From contig VBEI01000100.1 in NCBI GenBank assembly GCA_005882715.1, positions 1-36,377 on the forward strand: a stretch of DNA of 36,377 nucleotides, read 5' to 3'. Origin of the DNA: Chloroflexota bacterium. Lineage in GTDB: Bacteria > Chloroflexota > Dehalococcoidia > SM23-28-2 > RBG-16-64-32. Position numbers and translations under genes: made by a program. Below are positions 26,521 to 36,377 of the stretch, piece after piece. Every line of letters begins with the position of its first letter. The first letter of the stretch is position 1. The notes under the pieces were generated by a model, which was not told where the DNA came from, ran no database searches, and worked only from the letters and a program-made list of their open reading frames with translations.

Positions 26521-27654
26521 TCACTTCTGCTCCTCCGAGAACTTCTTCAGCGCCTCCGCCACGATTTGCCGTTCTTCTTCCGGCGACACGCCCCTCGCCC
26601 GCGCTTCGTTGCGGGTCTTCGTTATCAGCGCGGCCTTCTGCTGAGCCAGCTGTATCTTCGCCGCTCGATCCATGGGCGCAGCGGGCGTGGCGGGAGCTGC
26701 CGCTGCCTGCGCAGGCGCCGCCTGGGGCGCCGCGGCGGCCTGTTCCTGTTCCTCCGAGAACTTCTTCAGCGCCTCCGCCACAATCTGTCGCTCTTCTTCA
26801 GGCGAAACGCCTCTCGCCCGTGCCTCATTGCGTGTCTTCGTGATCAGAGCCGCCTTCTGCTGCGCGAGCTGTATTTTGGCCGCGCGCTCATCGACCGACT
26901 TCGCCGGTGCCGTTGGCGCCGCCGCCTGCCCCGCCGCGTGCTCCTCCTCGAATTTCTTGATCGCCTCCTGCACGGCGGCCTTCTCGTCCTCCGGCGAAAG
27001 CCCCTTCGCCCGCGCGTCGTCCCGAGCCTTCTTCATAATCGCGGCCTTTTGCTGGGCCATCTGGATCTTCAGCGCCTTCTCATCTACGGGCGCAGCCACG
27101 CCGGTGGCCGCTGCCATCTGCGCCTTCGCCTCTTCGATCGTCTTCAGGTAGTCTTCTTGCCACTCCTCGATGTCCGCGAGCGGGTGGCTCTTGCGCATGA
27201 TGTAGTATCCGAGACCCTCCTCCGTCAGCAGCGGCCGCGGGTCGGGATGCCCATCGAAGACTAGGCCGAATAGCTCCTGGGTCTCGCGCTCATGCCAGTT
27301 CGCGGTCTCCCAGAGGTGGCTCACGGACGGAATGTGGGCATCGCTTACGGGGCAGCGCACCTTGATCGCAATCGAATGGCCGTGCTTAAAGGAATGGAGG
27401 TGGTATACGGTCTCGAGGTCCGTTAGCCAGTCAACACCCGAAAGGCAACGCAGGTAATCGAGCGCGAGTCGCTCGTCGTTCTTCGCCGTCTCCATGACTC
27501 GCGCGAAATCCTCGCGGCGAACTGAAACCACCTCGTCGATTGGCGACTGCCCGATCTCCAGCGCGAGCCCCCGTAGCGCTGACTGGAATAGGCGCGCGAC
27601 CGGCCCCGGCTCTATCGGTTCTGCGGGGGCCGCCGTTGGCGCTTCGTGCACCAT
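26521..27654 (-). CDS. nuoC: NADH-quinone oxidoreductase subunit C with three-repeat C-terminal extension
   Basis: CLSGVDWLTDLETVYHLHSFKHGH...ETANWHERETQELFGLVFDGHPDPRPLLT; then three KIQxAQQKAA...KKFxEE modules. Likely start MVHEAPT at 27654; the ORF extension to 27705 runs into the dispersed repeat. Confidence 0.95.
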   Translation of the reverse strand: MVHEAPTAAPAEPIEPGPVARLFQSALRGLALEIGQSPIDEVVSVRREDFARVMETAKNDERLALDYLRCLSGVDWLTDLETVYHLHSFKHGHSIAIKVRCPVSDAHIPSVSHLWETANWHERETQELFGLVFDGHPDPRPLLTEEGLGYYIMRKSHPLADIEEWQEDYLKTIEEAKAQMAAATGVAAPVDEKALKIQMAQQKAAIMKKARDDARAKGLSPEDEKAAVQEAIKKFEEEHAAGQAAAPTAPAKSVDERAAKIQLAQQKAALITKTRNEARARGVSPEEERQIVAEALKKFSEEQEQAAAAPQAAPAQAAAAPATPAAPMDRAAKIQLAQQKAALITKTRNEARARGVSPEEERQIVAEALKKFSEEQK

Positions 27655-27683
27655 CAGTCCGCGCCGATCTTCCCCCGCTCGTT

Positions 27684-27744
27684 TGTCATTCTGAGCGCCG
27701 GCCACATTCGATCGCTGGCGAACGCATCTCCGGGAAGGAATCCG
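27684..27744. repeat. Dispersed TGTCATTCTGAGCG...GAAGGAATCC repeat between nuoB and nuoC
   Basis: Same ends as the other copies. Confidence 0.7.
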
Positions 27745-27829
27745 TGGGGGTGGCGCGGAGTGAGCAGCCCCCGTCCGAAGACCGGAGTCGTCCTTCTCTC
27801 TCGGAGATAGAACGCGTTGTCATCACGAA

Positions 27830-28447
27830 TCATCCAGTGCCGATCTTCCCTCGCTCTTCCATGATCTTCTTCTGCAACGCCAGGAACGCATCCATCAGCG
27901 CCTCTGGCCGAGGTGGACATCCCGGAACGTACACATCGACGGGAATGATCTTGTCGACACCCTGCAGCACCCGGTCGTAACGAGTGTAGGGACCGCCGTT
28001 CGTTGCACACGCTCCCATCGAAATTACCCACTTCGGGCTCGGCATCTGCTCGTACAGCAGCTTGACCGCCGGCGCCATCTTCTTTGTCACCGTCCCCGAC
28101 ACGATCATCACGTCCGACTGCCTCGGCGACGGCCAGGGGACGATGCCGAAGCGGTCGAGGTCATGGCGCGCCATGAACGTCGATATCATCTCGATCGCGC
28201 AGCAGGCCAGCCCGAACGTAAGCGGCCATAGAGACGACTTCCGCCCCCAGGCGATCAGCCAGTCCGCCGGCATCTGCATGATCCCCGGCAGGATCTGCCT
28301 GTACGTAGCCCTCCCCTGCGAGGGGTTAGGGGGCGACCGCTCGAGGGACTTGACCTCGTGCCGGATCTGGGCCGACACCGCGTCGCTTATCGCCTCGCGC
28401 GGGTCGTCCCTCACTTCGTAGACTTCGATGATGGGCTTCTCAGGCAT
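27830..28447 (-). CDS. nuoB: NADH-quinone oxidoreductase subunit B
   Basis: [81 protein letters not shown]. Confidence 0.98.
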   Translation of the reverse strand: MPEKPIIEVYEVRDDPREAISDAVSAQIRHEVKSLERSPPNPSQGRATYRQILPGIMQMPADWLIAWGRKSSLWPLTFGLACCAIEMISTFMARHDLDRFGIVPWPSPRQSDVMIVSGTVTKKMAPAVKLLYEQMPSPKWVISMGACATNGGPYTRYDRVLQGVDKIIPVDVYVPGCPPRPEALMDAFLALQKKIMEERGKIGTG

Positions 28448-28824
28448 TACGTCTCTTTACCCCAACTCAGAACGCCCTTCTTCCAGGCGTACAGCAGCCC
28501 AAACCCGAGGATGAGAATGAAGACGACCATTTCCCAGAACGCCTGCGCTCCGATCTTCACGAACGCCACCGCCCACGGAAACAGGAAGACCGCTTCGATG
28601 TCGAAAATCAGGAAGAGGATGGCGAACAGGTAGTACCGGAAGTGTACTTGCGTGCGGCTCCGTCCGATCGGCAGCATCCCGCACTCGTATGTCACGCCTT
28701 TCGTTCGAGTCGGCTGTCTCGGCGCCAGGATGCGGTTGCCGATCAGTGCGCCGGCAACGAGCAGGAATCCCAAGATCGTGGCGATGAGGACGGCGATGTA
28801 ATCGGCGAACAGCTCGGTTATCAC
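28447..28824 (-). CDS. nuoA: NADH-quinone oxidoreductase subunit A
   Basis: [43 protein letters not shown]. Confidence 0.96.
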   Translation of the reverse strand: MITELFADYIAVLIATILGFLLVAGALIGNRILAPRQPTRTKGVTYECGMLPIGRSRTQVHFRYYLFAILFLIFDIEAVFLFPWAVAFVKIGAQAFWEMVVFILILGFGLLYAWKKGVLSWGKET

Positions 28825-28882
28825 TCAGGCCCTACTCCGCTCGTGCCAACCCTACGCGATTGTTCCAATCGCCACAATCCAG

Positions 28883-28911
28883 ATGCTAGCATGCAGCCAC
28901 ATGAGGGTCAA
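28883..28911 (-). promoter_or_regulatory. Sigma70-like promoter for the nuo operon: TTGACC-N17-TAGCAT
   Basis: Minus strand TTGACC (28911-28906), 17-bp spacer, TAGCAT (28888-28883), about 60 bp upstream of the nuoA start. Confidence 0.5.
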
Positions 28912-28960
28912 TTTAGAAAGCAAACGGTTGTTTAATCGTTGGGCAAGCGTGAGGCAGGGG

Positions 28961-31642
<2,682 letters not shown>

Positions 31643-31750
31643 TAGTCACTCGTGCCTTACAAGGGGGCTGCCTGAATTGTAGGGTGCGGCCTCTCAGCCC
31701 GGCAAGGAAACGTCTTCCATCTTCCCTCCCTCTCTCCCTATAGTGTCGCC

Positions 31751-32509
31751 ATGGACTTGGGCCTTGCCGGCAAAGTCGCCATCATCGCGGGCGCCTCCCG
31801 CGGCATCGGCCGAGCGACGGCCCTCATTCTCGCAGACGAAGGCTGTCGCCTCGCCCTCGCCGCACGCGGCGAAGAGGCGCTTCTCGAGACCGCGAAAGAA
31901 GTCGAGAAGAAGGGCGCCGAAGCCCTCGCGGTCACCTGTGACCTCACAGTCGCCGCCGATGCCGAGCGCCTCGTGCATTCCGCCACCGAGCGCTTCAGCC
32001 GGATCGACATCCTCGCCAACAGCCTGCACTTCTCGGCCGCCGGTGACGAAGACGACGTCTGGCGACAGTCGTTCGACTTCCTCTTCCTACCAGCCGCGCG
32101 CCTCACGCGTCTCGTCGTGCCGCACATGCGCAACGCCGGCGGCGGCAGCATCGTCCACCTCAGCTCCATCTTCGGCCGCGAAGCCGGAGGCCGCCCCGGT
32201 TACAACGCGATGAAGGCCGCCCTCATCAGCCACGCCAAGTCGATGGCCCTCGAATTCGCGCCCAACAACATCCGCGTGAACAGCGTCGCCCCTGGGTCAA
32301 TCGCGGCGCCCGGCGGGACCTGGTGGAAGCGGCAGCAAGAAGACCCCGAAGGCATGTCCAGCTTCGTCAAGGAGAACATTCCGCTCGGCCGTTTCGGCAC
32401 CGCCGAAGAAGTTGCCACCGTCATCGCCTTCCTTGCCTCGCCCCGCGCCTCCTGGGTCACCGGTGCCTGCTGGGTCGTCGACGGCGGCCAGGGCCGCAGC
32501 AACATCTGA
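31751..32509 (+). CDS. Short-chain dehydrogenase/reductase (3-oxoacyl-ACP reductase FabG-like)
   Basis: GKVAIIAGASRGIGRATALILADEG, SRIDILANS, YNAMKAALISHAKSMALEFAPNNIRVNSVAPGSI, WVTGACWVVDGGQGRS. Confidence 0.93.
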   Translation: MDLGLAGKVAIIAGASRGIGRATALILADEGCRLALAARGEEALLETAKEVEKKGAEALAVTCDLTVAADAERLVHSATERFSRIDILANSLHFSAAGDEDDVWRQSFDFLFLPAARLTRLVVPHMRNAGGGSIVHLSSIFGREAGGRPGYNAMKAALISHAKSMALEFAPNNIRVNSVAPGSIAAPGGTWWKRQQEDPEGMSSFVKENIPLGRFGTAEEVATVIAFLASPRASWVTGACWVVDGGQGRSNI

Positions 32510-32721
32510 CCGCTCCCATGTCATTCTGAGCACTGCCAGGGCGGAAAACCTGTTGGCGCTCAAAATCCTATTAGCCGGTGCCACTCACGGATCTAGAGCG
32601 AAGAATCTCGGCGTCCGGCTTCCTGCATCAAGCTTCTTCTCAACCACAACGCATCATCGCCCGTCTCCGCTCTCTGACTTCCTACCTCTTACCTCTTACT
32701 TCCCGTACGATTAGCCCCGCC

Positions 32722-33918
32722 ATGCGCGAAGCAGCCTCCCTCTCCGACCTCTGCGTCCTCGATCTTTCGACGGGCATCGCCGGCGCTTTCTGCACGAAAC
32801 TCTTCGCCGAATTCGGCGCCGACGTCATCACCCTCGAGCCGCCGTCAGGGCACCCGCTCCGCCGCAACGGCCCCTTCGCTGATGACCGGCCCCATCCCGA
32901 GACCGGCGCCCTATGGCTCTATCTCGGCACGAACAAGCGAAGCGCTACGCTGAACATCGAGACCCCCAGCGGCCTTCGCCTACTCAGCAGCGTGGTCGAA
33001 GAGGCCAACATCATCGTGGAGGACTTCGCGCCCGGAAAGATCGACGGACTCGGCCTGAGTTTCAACGCTTTACGTCGCATCAAACGCCGCATCGTACTCG
33101 TCTCGATTACGCCCTTCGGCCAGACCGGCCCCCGAGCCGGCTGGCGAGCTACAAACATCACCTCCTTCGCCTCTGGCGGCCAAATGTCCCTCACGGGCGA
33201 TCCCGACCGCGAGCCGCTTGTCGCCGGCGGCTACCAGGCGGAATACCAGGCGGGCCTTCAGGCGTTCGCCGCCGCTGCCGTCGCCGCCTTCAACGCCGAC
33301 GCCCTAGAAGTGCCCCAGCACGTCGATATCTCGGCCCAGGAATGCATGGCGTCAGCGCTCGAGCTTTACCTGCCGTGGTGGGCCTACCTCAAGCGCGATA
33401 TCTCGAAGCGGCGCGGCAACGTCCTTTCCGCCACGGTCGGCGTCTTTCCAGCAAATGAAGGTTATCTGGGCTTGCACATCATGCCCCGCAACTGGCCCCG
33501 GTTCGCGAAGGCGATCGGCAGTCCGGAGCTCATCGAAGATGAGCGCTTCAAGGACGCCCGGTCCCGCCTCCAGAACAACGACGAGCTCGAAGCCATCGTC
33601 TACGAATGGGCGAGCCGCCAGGACCCGCGGGAGGCCTATCAGGCCGCCGGCGCCGCCCGCGCTCCGATCGCCTTCGTCCACACCATCCGCGATCTGTTCG
33701 AGTCGGAGCAACTCCGCTCTCGCGACTTCTTCCAGCGACTCGAACATCCCGTGTCCGGCGAAATCACGCTCCCCGGCCCGCCCTTCCGCATGTCGGAAGT
33801 CCAATCCCGCCTCGGCCGTGTTCCGCTCCTCGGTGAACACAACGAACAGCTCTACTGCGAGGAAATGGGCCTCTCCCGCCGCGATCTGGCCCGCCTCCGG
33901 GCCGCCGAAGTCATATGA
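32722..33918 (+). CDS. CaiB/BaiF class III CoA-transferase family protein (Glu at expected catalytic Asp)
   Basis: LCVLDLSTGIAGAFCTKLFAEFGADVITLEPPSGHPLRRNGPF, LGTNKRSATLNIETPSG, IIVEDFAPGKIDGLGL. ATG at 32722. Confidence 0.92.
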   Translation: MREAASLSDLCVLDLSTGIAGAFCTKLFAEFGADVITLEPPSGHPLRRNGPFADDRPHPETGALWLYLGTNKRSATLNIETPSGLRLLSSVVEEANIIVEDFAPGKIDGLGLSFNALRRIKRRIVLVSITPFGQTGPRAGWRATNITSFASGGQMSLTGDPDREPLVAGGYQAEYQAGLQAFAAAAVAAFNADALEVPQHVDISAQECMASALELYLPWWAYLKRDISKRRGNVLSATVGVFPANEGYLGLHIMPRNWPRFAKAIGSPELIEDERFKDARSRLQNNDELEAIVYEWASRQDPREAYQAAGAARAPIAFVHTIRDLFESEQLRSRDFFQRLEHPVSGEITLPGPPFRMSEVQSRLGRVPLLGEHNEQLYCEEMGLSRRDLARLRAAEVI

Positions 33919-34033
33919 TGACGGTCCAAATCCTACGCTTAGCCTGCTTCTTACCTCCCACCTCTTACTTCTTACCTCTTACCCCCTACCTCCTTCCTCC
34001 TTCCTTCCCGACGGGGCGGGGCTAGGCGGAGCC

Positions 34034-35278
34034 ATGTACCGCCTTCCCCTCCACGGCATCCGCGTTCTCGACCTGACAATGGCCTGGGCGGGCCCCTACG
34101 CTACTCGCCTGCTCGCCGACATGGGCGCCGAGGTCATCAAAATCGAGAGCATCGACAATTGGGATGTGCTCCGCGCCCTCACCGGCCAGCCGCCCGATAC
34201 CGAACGCGTCTGGGACAAGTCCCCTTACTTCAACCAGACAAACCGCAACAAGTACGGCTGCTCGCTCGATCTCTCGAAACCGCGAGGGCGCGAACTATTT
34301 CTCTGCCTGGCCGCCCAGTCCGATGTCGTGATCGAGAACTTCCGCGCGGAGGTCATGGACAACCTGAACCTCGGCTACGACATGCTTTGCGGCGTGAACG
34401 ACCGCCTGATCATGGTCTCCATGCCCGGCCACGGTAAGACCGGGCCCGAACGCGACTTCGTCACTTACGGCACCAACGTCGAGCAGCTTGCCGGGCTCTG
34501 TCATCTCACCGGATACGAGGGCGGCCCGCCGCACAAGACAGGCATCAGCTACGGCGATCCGATCGCCGGGATCTCCGCCGCCGGCGCCATTGCGCTCGCG
34601 CTGTGGGCCCGCCGCCGCACCGGGCGTGGCCAGTACATCGAACTCGCCCAGCGCGAGAACCTCATCAGCCTGATCGGCGAAGTCGTCGTTGCTTTCTCAT
34701 TGAACCACCGAGAGCCCTCGCGACGAGGCAACCGCCACTCCTCCATGGCGCCGCACGGCTGCTACCCATGCTCCGGCGAGGACGAGTGGATCACGATCGC
34801 CTGCGAGAACGACGCTCAATTCGCAGCGCTGTGCTCAGCGCTCGATCAACCCGGCCTCGCCCGCGATATCCGCTTCGCCGATGTCGTCAGCCGCTATCGC
34901 AATCAGGACGAACTTGACGAGATCGTCGCCGCCTGGACGGCAGGCCGGACGAAGGAAGACGCAGCCGAATCCCTGCAGTCCGCTGGCGTGTCAGCGATGC
35001 CCGTTCTCAGCGTCCCCGAGGTGTTCGCCGACCAGCGTCTGCGCTACCGGGGCTTCTTCGAGCCCGTCTCTCACCCCATCGCCGGCGGTTGGGAGATCGA
35101 CGGCCCGCACTGGCGCATGAGCGAGTCACCGGCTCATATCCGCCTTCCCGCCCCAACCTTCTCCGAGCACAACCGCTACGTCTTTGGCGAGCTCCTCGGC
35201 CTATCCGACGACGAGATCGGGCAGCTCGACGCCGACGGGATCACCGGTTCGGCGCCCAACCGGGCGGTTCATGACTAG
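34034..35278 (+). CDS. CaiB/BaiF class III CoA-transferase
   Basis: HGIRVLDLTMAWAGPYATRLLADMGAEVIKIES, NRNKYGCSLDLSKPRGRELFLCLAAQSDVVIENFRAEVMDNLNLGYD, ISYGDPIAGISAAGAI. ATG at 34034. Confidence 0.95.
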   Translation: MYRLPLHGIRVLDLTMAWAGPYATRLLADMGAEVIKIESIDNWDVLRALTGQPPDTERVWDKSPYFNQTNRNKYGCSLDLSKPRGRELFLCLAAQSDVVIENFRAEVMDNLNLGYDMLCGVNDRLIMVSMPGHGKTGPERDFVTYGTNVEQLAGLCHLTGYEGGPPHKTGISYGDPIAGISAAGAIALALWARRRTGRGQYIELAQRENLISLIGEVVVAFSLNHREPSRRGNRHSSMAPHGCYPCSGEDEWITIACENDAQFAALCSALDQPGLARDIRFADVVSRYRNQDELDEIVAAWTAGRTKEDAAESLQSAGVSAMPVLSVPEVFADQRLRYRGFFEPVSHPIAGGWEIDGPHWRMSESPAHIRLPAPTFSEHNRYVFGELLGLSDDEIGQLDADGITGSAPNRAVHD

Positions 35279-35293
35279 CCTAGTTCGGGTCAC

Positions 35294-35620
35294 TTAAAGC
35301 GTTGAGGCCAACCAAACCGCTGCCACTGCAAGCGGCACGAAAACAAATCCCAGCATGACCGATGGCCAATGCCATCGGCTCTCACGGGCTTGTGCAATAA
35401 AGGCTCTTGGCAGCAATGCTCCAAGTGCGCCGAGCCCAAGAGCGAGAAAGCCTATCCACGCGCTTGCAATAGTAATCAACGTTAGGCTTACACCAACGTA
35501 AACCACGCTCATAGCCAAGCGTGCGGGAAGCCCGGGCGGAATTTCGCCAAATCGCCGCGCAAAAACGAGTCCCGTCGCAACCCCTCCAACGATAAGAAAG
35601 CCCGGGATAAGAATGTCCAC
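35294..35620 (-). CDS. Small hydrophobic membrane protein of unknown function
   Basis: 108-aa ORF with about three hydrophobic segments; no family recognised. Confidence 0.55.
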   Translation of the reverse strand: MDILIPGFLIVGGVATGLVFARRFGEIPPGLPARLAMSVVYVGVSLTLITIASAWIGFLALGLGALGALLPRAFIAQARESRWHWPSVMLGFVFVPLAVAAVWLASTL

Positions 35621-35642
35621 TTTTCGCCTGCCGAATCGCTGA

Positions 35643-36374
35643 TTAGATTCCCGTCGAGACTCCGATCACCACCCCAATGCCAAACGTCAGCGCCGCGGCA
35701 ACAGCGGCGATCGCTACCTGCCGAGCTCCGCTAAACAGCGCCGACCGGCCGGTGAACAGCGACAGGGATGCGCCGACCGCGAACGTGGCGATCGCGCTCA
35801 GCACCGCGCTCGCGGCCACGTAGCCGAAGCTCGCGTCCGCAGCGAACAGGAACGGGATCACCGGCACAAACGCCCCGCCGGCGAAGGCGAAAAATGATCC
35901 GATGGCCGCGCCCCACGGCGAACCCAGCTCCGAGGGGTCCAGACCCAATTCCTCGCGCACGAGTGTCTCCAGCGCGATATCCGGGTCCGCCATCAGACTC
36001 GCGGCCGTGACTTCCGCCTGTTCCTGCGAAAGCCCCTTCGCGCGGTAGATCAGCACCAGCTCCTTCCGCTCTTCTTCCGGATTCAGCCCCAGCTCTTCGC
36101 GCTCGAGCTCGATCTGCCGCTCGAACAGCTCCCTCTGCGCCCGCATCGAGACGTACTCGCCTGACCCCATCGAGAACGCCCCCGCCAGAAGTCCCGCCAC
36201 CCCGGCCAGCAGCACGAAGTTTCCGTCCGTCTGCGCCCCGGCGAACCCCATCACGAGCGCCACGTTCGAGACCAGCCCATCGCTGACCCCAAACACGGTC
36301 GCTCGCAGTGTGCCCCCGCCGCCGGTCCGGTGCCACCCTTCCCGATGCGCGATCGCAGCCGCCGGCTGCGCCAC
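35643..36374 (-). CDS. VIT1/CCC1 (DUF125)-family membrane protein, possibly truncated at window end
   Basis: LRATVFGVSDGLVSNVALVMGFAGA, GLLAGAFSMGSGEYVSMRAQRELFERQIELEREEL, GLSQEQAEVTAASLM, PWGAAIGSFFAFAGGAFVPVIPFLF. Confidence 0.92.
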   Translation of the reverse strand: MAQPAAAIAHREGWHRTGGGGTLRATVFGVSDGLVSNVALVMGFAGAQTDGNFVLLAGVAGLLAGAFSMGSGEYVSMRAQRELFERQIELEREELGLNPEEERKELVLIYRAKGLSQEQAEVTAASLMADPDIALETLVREELGLDPSELGSPWGAAIGSFFAFAGGAFVPVIPFLFAADASFGYVAASAVLSAIATFAVGASLSLFTGRSALFSGARQVAIAAVAAALTFGIGVVIGVSTGI

Positions 36375-36377
36375 CTC

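Noticed and set aside
27655-27705. NuoC N-terminal extension MAGAQNDKRAGEDRRGL
   Set aside because: Encoded by the dispersed repeat (TCATTCTGAGCG); MVHEAPT at 27654 is a better start.
31643-31750. Possible T-box leader for valS
   Set aside because: The valS upstream region is short and shared with the divergent SDR gene; the conserved T-box AGGGTGGNACCGCG was not found on the minus strand.
33455-34033. Upstream part of the 607-aa ORF 33455..35278
   Set aside because: Overlaps the first CoA-transferase in another frame; the CoA-transferase fold begins at MYRLPLHGIRVLDL (34034).

Overview
A GC-rich (Chloroflexota-like, inferred from gene content) chromosomal window with about 29 protein-coding genes and one tRNA. 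Main blocks: (i) partial PAP2-family phosphatase, tRNA-Thr(CGT), murI, cyclophilin-type PPIase, a PAS histidine kinase split by a frameshift, lipA and an M28-type peptidase; (ii) a nitrogen-assimilation island: GlnR-like OmpR-family regulator, amtB, P-II, and two different GSI glutamine synthetases; (iii) two secreted proteins, a sugar dehydrogenase-like protein with a dockerin-like tail and a TIM-barrel-like protein with six ~57-aa tandem repeats; (iv) a complex I operon nuoA-B-C-D-H-I-(MOSC)-J-K-L-M-N with no nuoE/F/G; (v) valS, an SDR, two class III CoA-transferases, a small membrane protein and a VIT1/CCC1-type protein. The signals most worth following: exact GTAAC-N6-GTAAC repeats at matched distance from -10-like hexamers upstream of amtB and glnA, beside a regulator with a degenerate receiver; a NuoC carrying three C-terminal copies of a ~47-aa module under apparent purifying selection, in a complex I lacking the NADH module; a CoA-transferase pair in which one member has Glu at the expected catalytic Asp; a dispersed TGTCATTCTGAGCG repeat family including a 217-bp copy with 14-bp perfect inverted ends; and a degenerate 7-bp-period repeat family, one array of which lies in frame inside valS. 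All assignments are from reading the sequence; no searches were run.
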